DNA of 42,177 nucleotides, taken from contig JAAYVN010000074.1 in the NCBI GenBank assembly GCA_012517155.1, forward strand, positions 1 to 42,177. Direction: 5' to 3'. Below, one piece after another: positions 7,133-15,607 of the stretch. Source of the stretch: Ignavibacteriales bacterium (GTDB lineage: Bacteria > Bacteroidota > Ignavibacteria > Ignavibacteriales > Ignavibacteriaceae). The notes under the pieces are model-generated. The model was given only the letters and a program-made list of their open reading frames with translations, searched no databases and had not been told where the DNA came from. Both the position numbers and the translations under genes were made by a program. Every line of letters starts with the position of its first letter. Position 1 is the stretch's first letter.

Positions 7133-8686
7133 TTATTCATTTTCAATAATTGCGTCGTAGTAAACTTTGAATGATTTGATTGATTTGAATATTGCTTCCG
7201 CAAGTTGATTTTGTCCCTCTTCGCTTTTTAGGAAAGCAGCATCCTTGGGATTGGACAGAAATCCCGCCTCTACTAGTACCGAGGGCATTGACGCCCCTAC
7301 TAGTACGTAAAATCCGGCTTGTTTCACTCCTTTGGAGGCAATATCCACCCCCTGACGAACGTGATTATCCATAATTTCTGCAAACTTTTCTGAATAGCGC
7401 ATATAAGAAGAATGTGCCATTGTTACCAGTATGAAATTTTCGTCAGTAAGTTTTTGATAACGGTCCTGATTGTCTTCAAACTTTATAACACTGTTCTCAA
7501 ACTCCGCAATTGCTATGGCTTCTTCTGTTCTTCCGGGTCGTAGAAGATATACTTCAAAACCATTCGGTCCGGTGTTCTTTTTAGGTACAGAGTTACAGTG
7601 AATTGATATGAACAGTTTTCCGTTGTTTTCATTTGCTATTTTTCCCCGTTTGTATAACTCAACAAAGTTATCGGTCGATCGTGTATAAACAACTTTTACT
7701 TCTGGCATGTTCTCTTTCAGAAGCCTGCCTATCTTTAGCGCAAGTGCAAGATTAATCTCTTTCTCTTTGATGTTGTTTACTCCAATCGCCCCCGGATCCT
7801 TACCTCCATGCCCGGGATCGAGTACAATAACATCAAAAAACCACTTGTCTTTTTCATTTTTTTCGTTTTTTGCTTTCTCGCGGAATGTTTTGTTGTGCAT
7901 TGTGACCAGAATGTCGTTCCCCGAGTTTATTACTTCATAAGTGCTTAAATTCTTGTCAATGCTTAGGGAAAGCGTGCTCTCCCCCTTCTCTGTTTCCAGG
8001 ATGATTTTTTTAATCAGTCCTTTGGGTGAATTGTGTTTTAACAATGATGGATTAATGTCTCCTTTCGGAAAGACAATTTTAATTATCCCGTTATTAATTG
8101 TATGCGTATATTTCCCGAGTTTTACCCCTCCCTTAAGTGTTAGAAGTGTTCCGTTTGCTTTTTCATCTATTACCAGGTTGAGTCCGACTTTGCTTTCGCT
8201 TTTTTCTTCCTCTTTCTCTTCGCTTTCTGTTGTCTGTTTATCCTCTTTTGTGTTCTTCGAAATCACTGATAAATCTTCTCCAAAACAACGATTTAGTAGC
8301 GAAGTTGTGTACTCAAGCGGCAAGTAAATTCCGTTCTCTTTTATCTGTGAGGATAAAGGAAGCTGTATTGTTTCCGATTTGTTGGTTTCTTTATTATAAA
8401 GTACTACAAATGGATTTTTTGCGGTTAATTTAAGAGTGTGTCCTTTGAATTTAAGTTCAATCTTGGCATTTTCAGGATTTACATAATAACCAAGTCCGTA
8501 TGCTTTAGCTAGTTCCAGAGCGGATATATAGGTTATCCCCCCTTTTTGAAATGCGGAAACCTTCCCCTCCTTTCCTCCAACGGAAAGTGCTACCTTGGAA
8601 TTCTCCGTCTGGGAATATGCTCCCCCACTAAGGACGAGAATTAAATATAACAAAATTGCAAAAAAAATGTTTTTTCTAACCGGCAT
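7133..8686 (-). CDS. N-acetylmuramoyl-L-alanine amidase (Amidase_3)
   Basis: This encodes 517 residues. It cleaves the amide between N-acetylmuramic acid and the peptide stem of peptidoglycan in the periplasm, usually during cell separation. A signal peptide (residues 1-25) is followed by a copper-amine-oxidase-N-like domain (about 30-140), a Lys/Glu-rich linker (about 143-167), an AMIN-like beta domain (about 168-265) and the catalytic Amidase_3 domain (about 285-510). Zinc ligands are His293 in LDPGHGG, Glu308 in IKEKEINLA and His363 in SIHCNS; the catalytic Glu473 is in VEAGFLSN. The length and two N-terminal beta domains are typical of larger AmiC/LytC relatives. It opens the downstream group with the cytochrome, exporter and htpX, 87 bases after deoA. 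Confidence 0.92.
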   Translation of the reverse strand: MPVRKNIFFAILLYLILVLSGGAYSQTENSKVALSVGGKEGKVSAFQKGGITYISALELAKAYGLGYYVNPENAKIELKFKGHTLKLTAKNPFVVLYNKETNKSETIQLPLSSQIKENGIYLPLEYTTSLLNRCFGEDLSVISKNTKEDKQTTESEEKEEEKSESKVGLNLVIDEKANGTLLTLKGGVKLGKYTHTINNGIIKIVFPKGDINPSLLKHNSPKGLIKKIILETEKGESTLSLSIDKNLSTYEVINSGNDILVTMHNKTFREKAKNEKNEKDKWFFDVIVLDPGHGGKDPGAIGVNNIKEKEINLALALKIGRLLKENMPEVKVVYTRSTDNFVELYKRGKIANENNGKLFISIHCNSVPKKNTGPNGFEVYLLRPGRTEEAIAIAEFENSVIKFEDNQDRYQKLTDENFILVTMAHSSYMRYSEKFAEIMDNHVRQGVDIASKGVKQAGFYVLVGASMPSVLVEAGFLSNPKDAAFLKSEEGQNQLAEAIFKSIKSFKVYYDAIIENE

Positions 8687-8773
8687 TCAAAAGTAATTTG
8701 TGATGAAATTTCTTAAAACTGAGTTATAATTTACTCTTTTTTTGCTATACACTTCAATAGAAAAGAACAGGGT

Positions 8774-10078
8774 TCAATATAGCGTTTCCTTAATTAATTC
8801 ATTTCCCCTCGGTTTTTTCCCTGAGATTTGAATTGCTTCAAGTAATCTGTTGGTAACTGGTTCAATCTTATTATGAAGATCCGTAAAGATCTCGGCAATT
8901 ACCTCCCCTTTTTTAATTTGTGTGCCTGTTTTAGGATACAAGATGATTCCGGCTTTGGGATCGATTTTATCTTCCTTTGTTAGTCGCCCTGCACCAAGCT
9001 CCAATGATGCAATCCCGATTTGATATGTATCCACTGCAGTTAGAAATCCTTTTGCCGGAGCATGTATTTTTTTATGGTATCTTGATTCTGGATATAATTC
9101 CGGTTGAAGAAGATATTTTATATCTCCCCCCTGCAGTTTTACGATTTCTAGAAATTTATCAAATGCTTTTCCGTTTTTAATAAGTTGCTTTGATATCTCT
9201 ACCCCCTCCTCAACTGAACCGGCTTTCCCGCCAAGGAAAATCATTGCACCCGAAAGTGTGAAAGTCAGTTCGCAAAGGTCTTTTACGTATTCCCCTTTCA
9301 AAACTTTTACTGTTTCATATATCTCAAGCCAGTTCCCAATGTAATTCCCAAGGGGCTGATTCATATCCGTTATAAAAGCAATCGCTTTTTTGTTAAAAGC
9401 TTTTGCGGTTTCTATTAGAGATTTTGCAAGAAGAACTGAATCTCCGTGCTTTTGCATAAAGGCACCGTTACCGGTTTTCACATCTATTACAAATCCTTCA
9501 GCTCCTTCAGCAAGTTTTTTACTCATAATACTTGCCGTTATTAGTGGAATTGACTCAACGGTTGCCGTAACATCCCTGAGGGCATAAATCAATTTGTCAG
9601 CCGGCGCTATCTCTTTTGTCTGCCCAATCATAACTCCCCCTGCCTTTGCAAGTATATGGCGGTAGCCCCTTAATCCAATGTTGGTTCTAAAGCCGGGAAT
9701 AGATTCCAGCTTATCCAACGTACCCCCCGTATGCCCCAGACCGCGCCCTGAAATCATTGGTACTTTGACCCCGGATGACGCTACAATCGGAGCAAGGATC
9801 AAAGAGGTTTTATCCCCCACCCCGCCTGTAGAGTGTTTGTCTATTTTTGCTCCCTTTATAGCTGAAAGATCTATAACTTTCCCGCTGTGAAGCATTATCT
9901 TTGTCAGCGCGGCAGTCTCTTCTTTTTTCATTCCCTTGTAGTAAATTGCCATTAATAGTGCTGACATTTGATAGTCTGGAATTTTGCTCTTTATAAAACC
10001 GTCGATTATATAATGTATTTCTTCACCGGTTAATGCGTATCCGTTTCTTTTTTTCCTTATTATTTCTACTGTGTTCAT
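8774..10078 (-). CDS. deoA: Thymidine phosphorylase
   Basis: This encodes 434 residues and matches the pyrimidine/thymidine phosphorylase family over its full length. It splits thymidine and deoxyuridine with phosphate to base plus deoxyribose-1-phosphate in nucleoside salvage. The phosphate-binding stretch KHSTGGVGDKTSL (Lys81 onwards), the SGRGLGHTGGTLDKLESIPG loop and DVKTGNGAFM are intact. Position 108 is Met (in VPMISGRG) where broader pyrimidine-nucleoside phosphorylases carry Lys, which favours the thymidine-type enzyme; this is from family knowledge and worth testing. It lies 12 bases after yraN, so it belongs to the ubiA-rnhB-yraN-deoA transcript. Confidence 0.9.
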   Translation of the reverse strand: MNTVEIIRKKRNGYALTGEEIHYIIDGFIKSKIPDYQMSALLMAIYYKGMKKEETAALTKIMLHSGKVIDLSAIKGAKIDKHSTGGVGDKTSLILAPIVASSGVKVPMISGRGLGHTGGTLDKLESIPGFRTNIGLRGYRHILAKAGGVMIGQTKEIAPADKLIYALRDVTATVESIPLITASIMSKKLAEGAEGFVIDVKTGNGAFMQKHGDSVLLAKSLIETAKAFNKKAIAFITDMNQPLGNYIGNWLEIYETVKVLKGEYVKDLCELTFTLSGAMIFLGGKAGSVEEGVEISKQLIKNGKAFDKFLEIVKLQGGDIKYLLQPELYPESRYHKKIHAPAKGFLTAVDTYQIGIASLELGAGRLTKEDKIDPKAGIILYPKTGTQIKKGEVIAEIFTDLHNKIEPVTNRLLEAIQISGKKPRGNELIKETLY

Positions 10079-10090
10079 ATTTTTTCTGTG

Positions 10091-10453
10091 TTAAATAGTT
10101 ACATTTTTGTAATGATTGATTTCCGGTAAGCCATTCACGGAAACAAACGTGATTACATCTACTCTGCATAACTGATCGGTTAGTCTGTTTACATATAAAT
10201 AAAACTCTGCCACTTTTTTGATTTTGCTTAGTTTATTCTGCTTGACTGTCTCCTCCGGAGAAACTGTGTCCTTTTTGGATTTTGATCTGACTTCCACAAA
10301 AACAAGCGTATCCTTTTCCTTCGCCACAATATCAACTTCCCCGACATTTCCGTATCGGAAGTTTCGTTTAACTATCGAATAACCGGACTTAATCAGATAA
10401 CTGACCGCCATTTCTTCATATGCATCCCCTTTTTGTTTGGTTGTTTCAGTCAT
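10091..10453 (-). CDS. yraN: YraN/UPF0102 family endonuclease-like protein
   Basis: This encodes 120 residues, the usual size for UPF0102. It has the PD-(D/E)XK-type nuclease core: GDAYEEMAVSYL, GYSIVKRNFRYGNVGEVDIVA with the acidic Glu-Val-Asp, and FVEVRSKSK in place of EVK. The family often sits next to rnhB, as here (the genes overlap by eight bases), and has been linked to Holliday-junction or RNA-DNA processing, but its exact job is not settled. The function of this copy is inferred only from family. Confidence 0.93.
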   Translation of the reverse strand: MTETTKQKGDAYEEMAVSYLIKSGYSIVKRNFRYGNVGEVDIVAKEKDTLVFVEVRSKSKKDTVSPEETVKQNKLSKIKKVAEFYLYVNRLTDQLCRVDVITFVSVNGLPEINHYKNVTI

Positions 10454-11057
10454 TCGATTTTTCTCCTTCGAGTATCCGAGTTAAGAAAGTTTTTCTGTGA
10501 TATTCGGTTATCCCGAACTTTTTAATACTTTCAATATGGTCCTTTGTCGGATATCCTTTATTCTGTTTCCACTTGTAATCAGGGTATGTGCAATCTAGTT
10601 CAAGCATGATGGAATCTCTCACAACTTTTGCAATAATTGATGCGGCGGCTATTGTTAGGGAAAGTCCATCCCCCTTGATTACTGTTTTTATCTTTGGATC
10701 GTTTTTATATGTTTTGTTACCATCAACAAGTATAAATTCCGGAGTTATTGCTAAGTTATTCACCGCCTCCTCCATTGCTCGCATGGTAGCTTGGAGTATA
10801 TTGATTTTATCTATTACCCCGTGAGAAACAACGGAATATGAATAAGCTAAAGCAATCTGCTTTATTTCTTCGGATAATTTCCCCCTCATTGAGGCGGATA
10901 ATTTTTTCGAGTCCTTTATCCTCCGGTTATTGTAATCAACCGGTAGAATGACTGCAGCCGCTACTACCGGACCAGCGAGTGGACCCCTCCCCGCTTCATC
11001 TACTCCCGCAATTAGCTTGATGCCGTTAACCCGGTATCCGTCGTCAAATTTTTTCAT
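10446..11057 (-). CDS. rnhB: Ribonuclease HII
   Basis: This encodes 203 residues. RNase HII removes misincorporated ribonucleotides and RNA from RNA-DNA hybrids. The four catalytic acids are present: Asp20 and Glu21 in GVDEAGRGPLAGPVV, Asp112 in LVDGN and Asp130 in KGDGLSLTIAAASIIAKV, together with the DSKKLS motif and the C-terminal NKGYPTKDH. The start overlaps the stop of the prenyltransferase gene by four bases (ATGA), and its end overlaps yraN by eight, so all three are translationally coupled. Confidence 0.96.
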   Translation of the reverse strand: MKKFDDGYRVNGIKLIAGVDEAGRGPLAGPVVAAAVILPVDYNNRRIKDSKKLSASMRGKLSEEIKQIALAYSYSVVSHGVIDKINILQATMRAMEEAVNNLAITPEFILVDGNKTYKNDPKIKTVIKGDGLSLTIAAASIIAKVVRDSIMLELDCTYPDYKWKQNKGYPTKDHIESIKKFGITEYHRKTFLTRILEGEKSND

Positions 11058-11899
11058 ACACCCGCATATATTGCCACTAGTCCTGCAATCATTGCAATTT
11101 TCAGGATTCCACTTATGTTTTTCATATTTCGCTTACTGTTATCGAGATAAAAAAGTTTATAAATAATAATTAAAAGTGGGTTTACTACCAACATCACAAT
11201 AATGAAATATTCGATCTTGTAAACTCCGCTTATATAAGGATAAAAAGTAAAAAGCATAAGCAAGAACAACACCCCCGTTGCAAGATTCAATGCTTTTTTG
11301 CTACCTGCAATTATCGGGAAGGTCACGATTCCAATTTTACGGTCCCCTTCAATATCCTCTATATCTTTTACTACTTCCCTGACAAAGTTGATTAATAATG
11401 CAAAAATAGCGGGAATAATTCCCCCGCCTATATTATCTGCAAGCAATCCCCCGTATATAAAAGCCATTCCCGTCATAAACGAGACAGTGAAATTCCCCGC
11501 TAAAGGTACTCGTTTGAGTTTGTATGAGTATATAAAAATTATAACCGTTGAAAATAATACAAAAATCAACGCTTCAACTCCGGCCCAGAAAGCTAAATCA
11601 AGCGAAAGAAGAACCAAAAATATATACAGAATAAAAGCCCCCCTTAGAGTTATTTGCCCGGATGGTAATATTCTGTCTGGTCGATTTATTTTATCAATTT
11701 CCAGATCATAATAATCGTTGATTACATTTCCTGCAGCACCTGCCAACCCTCCGGATAAAGCAGCTAGTATTGTTTCCGGCCGAAGGTTCCCCCCTTTTCT
11801 GCTGATCATATAAGCAACAATTACCGACATTACCGTAATTACAAAATTTAGTGGCCTGATGATTTTGTAGACCGCTAATAACTTTTTTAATAAGACCAT
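11054..11899 (-). CDS. UbiA-family prenyltransferase, DGGGP synthase-like
   Basis: This encodes 281 residues with about eight or nine membrane helices. Both Asp-rich motifs that bind the magnesium-prenyl diphosphate are present: NDYYDLEID (61-69) and DIEDIEGD (179-186). The stretch NVINDYYDLEIDKINRPDRILPSG is the form seen in geranylgeranylglyceryl-phosphate geranylgeranyltransferases, which add the second isoprenoid chain in archaeal-type ether lipids; Bacteroidota members of this clade usually carry that annotation. UbiA relatives also prenylate quinones, so MenA-like activity is a real alternative. The gene is divergent from a ferredoxin and geranylgeranyl reductase pair, which strengthens the lipid reading. 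It heads a transcript with rnhB, yraN and deoA. The 82-base region between it and the ferredoxin is A/T-rich and must hold both promoters, though no consensus boxes are clear. Confidence 0.82.
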   Translation of the reverse strand: MVLLKKLLAVYKIIRPLNFVITVMSVIVAYMISRKGGNLRPETILAALSGGLAGAAGNVINDYYDLEIDKINRPDRILPSGQITLRGAFILYIFLVLLSLDLAFWAGVEALIFVLFSTVIIFIYSYKLKRVPLAGNFTVSFMTGMAFIYGGLLADNIGGGIIPAIFALLINFVREVVKDIEDIEGDRKIGIVTFPIIAGSKKALNLATGVLFLLMLFTFYPYISGVYKIEYFIIVMLVVNPLLIIIYKLFYLDNSKRNMKNISGILKIAMIAGLVAIYAGV

Positions 11900-11981
11900 A
11901 AAATACTATATTTAAAAGCTAAAAAATAAAATGCAATATAAATTTTTTACTGACAATTATTAAATAATAAATACTGGTTTA

Positions 11982-12203
11982 ATGGAATATAAACAGGCCA
12001 AAATAGGTAAATTACTGATTGAGATAATTCCGGATAGGTGCGATTTCTGCGGGTGCTGCGTGGGTGTATGCCCTGAAGACGCAATCGAACTTAAAGAGGC
12101 GGAGATTAGAATCATCGCCGAAAATTGCACTAATTGTTCGAAATGTATTTGGTCCTGTCCGATTGAAGTTATAAAATTTAATAAAGAGGGGATCCTCGTG
12201 TAA
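11982..12203 (+). CDS. 2[4Fe-4S] ferredoxin
   Basis: This encodes 73 residues with two complete cluster motifs of the bacterial 8Fe ferredoxin type: Cys20, Cys23, Cys26, Cys30 followed by Pro31, and Cys49, Cys52, Cys55, Cys59 followed by Pro60. It is a small soluble electron carrier. It ends one base before the start of the geranylgeranyl reductase gene, so the two are co-transcribed and probably work together; a ferredoxin next to the reductase gene is known to support full double-bond reduction in Methanosarcina. Here that role is inferred from position. Confidence 0.93.
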   Translation: MEYKQAKIGKLLIEIIPDRCDFCGCCVGVCPEDAIELKEAEIRIIAENCTNCSKCIWSCPIEVIKFNKEGILV

Positions 12204-12204
12204 T

Positions 12205-13374
12205 ATGAAAAATTACTACGATATAATTGTGGTGGGTGCTGGACCCGCCGGATCAGTGGCTGCGAGATATGCCGCTCGGCATGGGGTTTCTGTTCTTTTA
12301 CTGGAGAAGGACCGCGATGTCGGCTATCCGGTTAGATGTGGTGAAGCAGTAAATAAATCCCGTATTACTGAGTTTATTGACCCCGATGAGAAGTGGATTT
12401 GTGCACATATTAATAAATTTCGCTTCGTCGCTCCGAATGATAAGGAAGTTACTCTTCAATTCAGAGAGGAAGGATATATTCTCGAGAGAAGAATATTCGA
12501 CTACCAACTTGCAAAACTTGCTTCCGAGGAAGGCGCCGAGGTTGTAACACGTGCATATGTTAACGGACTGATAATAGATGAAGACTGCGTTCGCGGTGTA
12601 AAGGCATTAATTAGAGGGGAAGAAATTAAGATAAAATCGAAAATTGTTATCGCTGCTGATGGAGTAGAGTCTCGGGTGGGACGATGGGCAGGCTTGAAAA
12701 CTCATATTGATTTCCGTGATATGGAAAGCTGCGTACAGGTTACGGCATCAAATATTAACAACATCAATCCGGACACCTGCTACTTCTATTTCGGCGAGAA
12801 TGTTGCCCCCTCAGGATATTTCTGGATTTTCCCTAAAGGAAATCATATTGCTAATATTGGTCTGGGAGTTAGCGGAATCATAGGAAAAAAGAAATCCGCA
12901 CTGAAATATTTCAATCAATTTATGGAACGAAGATACCCGGATGCTCCTTTCCTTACTTCTATAGCTGGCGGAGTCCCTTGTTCTGTTACATTAAAAAAAA
13001 TCTCTTCGAATGGTATTATCATGACGGGAGATGCGGCTCGACAGGTAAATCCTCTTACCGGTGGGGGTATTTCAAGTGGAATGATTGGCGGTAGTATTGC
13101 AGGGGATATTGCCGGACACTCAATCAAACGTAATACAACTGACTACTTATCAAAGTATCCGGAATTGTGGCATCAGCAGGTCGGGAAAAAACATGAAATT
13201 TATAACCGGATAAAAAACGGTATTTATAATTTTACTGACGATAAATTTAATAAGATTGCCGATTCTGTCCTTAAATTGCCCGACGACAAAAGAACTCTTC
13301 GCAATGTTTTTACAACTGCTTTAATCAACCAGCCCTCTCTCTTATTGGATGTGGCAAAAGTATTCATTTATTAA
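12205..13374 (+). CDS. FAD-dependent geranylgeranyl reductase family protein
   Basis: This encodes 389 residues. The family reduces double bonds in geranylgeranyl chains of archaeal lipids, chlorophyll side chains or menaquinone tails. An N-terminal Rossmann FAD site is GAGPAG (11-16); YPVRCGEAV (41-49) includes the conserved Cys45; the reductase signature GYFWIFPK (204-211) follows, and GDAARQVNPLTGGGISSGM (275-293) is the second FAD motif. The ferredoxin one base upstream is the likely electron donor. The divergent UbiA-type prenyltransferase suggests an isoprenoid lipid substrate. Bacteriochlorophyll use is unlikely because no bch gene is present; menaquinone saturation remains possible. 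Confidence 0.9.
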   Translation: MKNYYDIIVVGAGPAGSVAARYAARHGVSVLLLEKDRDVGYPVRCGEAVNKSRITEFIDPDEKWICAHINKFRFVAPNDKEVTLQFREEGYILERRIFDYQLAKLASEEGAEVVTRAYVNGLIIDEDCVRGVKALIRGEEIKIKSKIVIAADGVESRVGRWAGLKTHIDFRDMESCVQVTASNINNINPDTCYFYFGENVAPSGYFWIFPKGNHIANIGLGVSGIIGKKKSALKYFNQFMERRYPDAPFLTSIAGGVPCSVTLKKISSNGIIMTGDAARQVNPLTGGGISSGMIGGSIAGDIAGHSIKRNTTDYLSKYPELWHQQVGKKHEIYNRIKNGIYNFTDDKFNKIADSVLKLPDDKRTLRNVFTTALINQPSLLLDVAKVFIY

Positions 13375-13387
13375 AGACAAGGACCTT

Positions 13388-13870
13388 ATGAGACTATTTG
13401 GCTTTCCTTTGATTCTGTTCATATTTTTCAGTGCTTTTCTTTACTCACAAACATCCGAGAGTTCTAAAAGTCAATTGCCTCTTGCCTTTGATGAAAAGCG
13501 TGATCCATCTGTCGATTTGAAATATGCTGTTACACTGGCTAAAAAAGAAAAGAAGAATATTCTCTTGGATGTGGGTGGCGAATGGTGCATTTGGTGCAAA
13601 CGGTTGGATGAGTTTTTTGAAGCTGACACCGTATTGAATAATTTTTTACGTCAAAATTTTGTAGTTCTGAAGGTTAATTACAGCAAGGAAAATAAAAACG
13701 AAAAATTTCTTTCAAAGTACCCTAAAGTCGCTGGTTATCCTCATTTCTTTGTGTTGAACAGAAACGGCAGGTTTTTGCATAGTCAGAATACTGGTGATTT
13801 GGAAGCGGGAAAAGGTTATGACTTGGTTAAAATGATGTCCTTCTTAAAAAAATGGGCACCGAAAAAATAG
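13388..13870 (+). CDS. Secreted thioredoxin-fold protein with WCxWC motif
   Basis: This encodes 160 residues from the ATG at 13388, which has AAGGA five bases upstream; a start at 13349 would overlap the reductase gene. A signal peptide (MRLFGFPLILFIFFSAFLYSQ) sends it to the periplasm. The thioredoxin-like domain has the active site GGEWCIWCK (Cys67, Cys70) and the cis-proline region VAGYPHFFVLN, as in the Thioredoxin_7 or DsbD-gamma-like group. It probably reduces or exchanges disulfides or helps cytochrome c assembly. It lies 13 bases after the reductase gene on the same strand and converges on gpsA with a six-base gap. Confidence 0.87.
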   Translation: MRLFGFPLILFIFFSAFLYSQTSESSKSQLPLAFDEKRDPSVDLKYAVTLAKKEKKNILLDVGGEWCIWCKRLDEFFEADTVLNNFLRQNFVVLKVNYSKENKNEKFLSKYPKVAGYPHFFVLNRNGRFLHSQNTGDLEAGKGYDLVKMMSFLKKWAPKK

Positions 13871-13876
13871 CGGTAT

Positions 13877-14872
13877 TTATTCGTCCTTTAAATCGCGGGT
13901 CATAAGATCGTTTGTTGATTTTATCGGATCTTTATCTTCAAAAAGCATTTTATAAACTTCGTTGGTTATCGGAGTTTCAATTTTGTATTTCATCGCCAAC
14001 TCCCTTGCACTCCGGGCTGTTTGTACCCCTTCCGCATAGGCAGTCATGGATTTAAGAATGTCTTTTAACTTCATTCCCTGACCGATTTTCTCCCCCACAT
14101 GCCTGTTCCTGCTGTGCCTGCTCATGCATGTAACAATAAGATCCCCCATTCCGGAAAGACCTGCGAACGTCTCGTTCCTCGCTCCCATTGCAACTCCCAG
14201 CCTGGTTATCTCTGCTATGCCTCGGGTCATAATCGCAGCTTTTGTGTTATCACCAAATTTAGCTCCCTCAATTATCCCCGCCCCAATAGCTATAACATTC
14301 TTAAACGCTCCTCCAAGTTCAACACCTAAAATATCCGTGGCAGAGTAGACTCGAAAGTATGAGGTCATGAATGCGGCCTGAACTGTTTTCGCTGTTTCCT
14401 TGTCTTTGGAAGCAGCTACAACTGCAGTCGGAATTCGGAGACTCACTTCTTCAGCGTGGCTTGGGCCTGATAGGACGCTGATTTGTGATGTGTGTATATC
14501 GGCAAAAACATCTTTTAACATTCCTGACATTGTTAGGGTCGATTTGATTTCTATTCCCTTTGATACACTCACAAAAATTGAGTTCCTTACCGAACTAAAC
14601 TGGATTTTTTTTACTACATCCCTTAGGAATTGAGACGGAATTGCAAGAACAATTAGGTTTTTATCATCGGTAGCTTCTTCTAGATCGTGTGTAATATTAA
14701 TTTCGTCAGGAAGGTCAATCCCCGGAAGATATGTTTTATTCTCTCGTGTTTTGTGAATTTGTTTAGCATAGTGCCTGTCAGACTCCCACAACGTGACTGA
14801 GTGTCCATTATAATGTAGCAGTACTGCAAGAGTCGTTCCCCAGGCACCTGCCCCTATAACAGATACTTTCAC
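13877..14872 (-). CDS. gpsA: Glycerol-3-phosphate dehydrogenase [NAD(P)+]
   Basis: This encodes 331 residues, the family length. It reduces dihydroxyacetone phosphate to sn-glycerol-3-phosphate, the backbone of bacterial phospholipids. The nucleotide-binding motif is GAGAWG (7-12); SVSKGIE holds the conserved Lys105 and ELGGAFKNVIAIGAG the catalytic Lys191; the C-terminal GMGDLIVTC and GRNRHVG-like stretch (SRHSRNRHVGEKIGQG) is intact. The start overlaps the plsY stop by four bases, so the enzyme that makes glycerol-3-phosphate is coupled to the one that acylates it. Confidence 0.96.
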   Translation of the reverse strand: MKVSVIGAGAWGTTLAVLLHYNGHSVTLWESDRHYAKQIHKTRENKTYLPGIDLPDEINITHDLEEATDDKNLIVLAIPSQFLRDVVKKIQFSSVRNSIFVSVSKGIEIKSTLTMSGMLKDVFADIHTSQISVLSGPSHAEEVSLRIPTAVVAASKDKETAKTVQAAFMTSYFRVYSATDILGVELGGAFKNVIAIGAGIIEGAKFGDNTKAAIMTRGIAEITRLGVAMGARNETFAGLSGMGDLIVTCMSRHSRNRHVGEKIGQGMKLKDILKSMTAYAEGVQTARSARELAMKYKIETPITNEVYKMLFEDKDPIKSTNDLMTRDLKDE

Positions 14873-15537
14873 GACTTCGTTTTCTTCTTAAAGTTCACCT
14901 TGCTTTCACTCCCATTGATTATTCTTACAATATTCTTTCTGTGCGTATATAATACAAGCAATGAAAGGATAATCATGAAAGGCAGTAAAGTATTATACCC
15001 GGTAATATGAACGTGAAATAAATTTTCACGGATTATCATCGTCAGAGGAATTGAAAGCGCTGCAGTCATCGAACCGAGCGATACGTATCTTGATAAAAGA
15101 AGTACTATAAGAAATACACCAAGCGCAACAAGTATGTCCACGGTAACAATGGTTACTAGAATTCCAAGTCCGGTTGCAATTCCTTTACCCCCGCGGAAAT
15201 CGGCAAAAACTGACCATACATGCCCTATAACAGCAGCTGAACCTGCAATTATCTGCACCAATGTGAAATCATCAAATGGTGTTAGGTTGTTAAATGGAAA
15301 ATTACCATAATGAAGTCGCGCAATTATTACTACAGCAAGAACTCCCTTTAAAGCATCCAGAATGATTACTAACAAACCGTATTTCCATCCTAATACTCTC
15401 CACACATTCGTACCACCTGCGTTTCCACTACCATGATTACGAATGTCAATTCCGCTTACCATCTTAGAGATAAGTAAACTGGTCGGAATTGCACCTGCTA
15501 AATAGGATAATACAACTATTAGCGTTAAAAGATACAT
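14869..15537 (-). CDS. plsY: Acyl-phosphate:glycerol-3-phosphate acyltransferase
   Basis: This encodes 222 residues with about five membrane helices. PlsY puts the first acyl chain on glycerol-3-phosphate in the inner membrane using acyl phosphate. All three conserved loops are present: GSGNAGGTNVWRVLG (37-51), HVWSVFADFRGGKGIATGLG, and the C-terminal third loop near RYVSLGSM. Together with gpsA it shows that a normal bacterial ester-lipid route is present. It lies 70 bases after ispD. Confidence 0.95.
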   Translation of the reverse strand: MYLLTLIVVLSYLAGAIPTSLLISKMVSGIDIRNHGSGNAGGTNVWRVLGWKYGLLVIILDALKGVLAVVIIARLHYGNFPFNNLTPFDDFTLVQIIAGSAAVIGHVWSVFADFRGGKGIATGLGILVTIVTVDILVALGVFLIVLLLSRYVSLGSMTAALSIPLTMIIRENLFHVHITGYNTLLPFMIILSLLVLYTHRKNIVRIINGSESKVNFKKKTKS

Positions 15538-15607
15538 ATTTATACTTTCAGATTTTTTTAAGTTGTAAATTTACGAAATTTTCTTTTATTCTAAACCCCA
15601 ATAAAAA

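Noticed and set aside
8687-8700. TACTTTTG box as promoter of the amidase gene
   Set aside because: It ends two bases before the ATG, leaving no room for a leader, and no TTTG box lies at the right distance. It is probably chance.
12205-13374. Bacteriochlorophyll geranylgeranyl reductase (bchP) role
   Set aside because: No other photosynthesis gene is present, and the ferredoxin pairing fits lipid or quinone chain reduction better.
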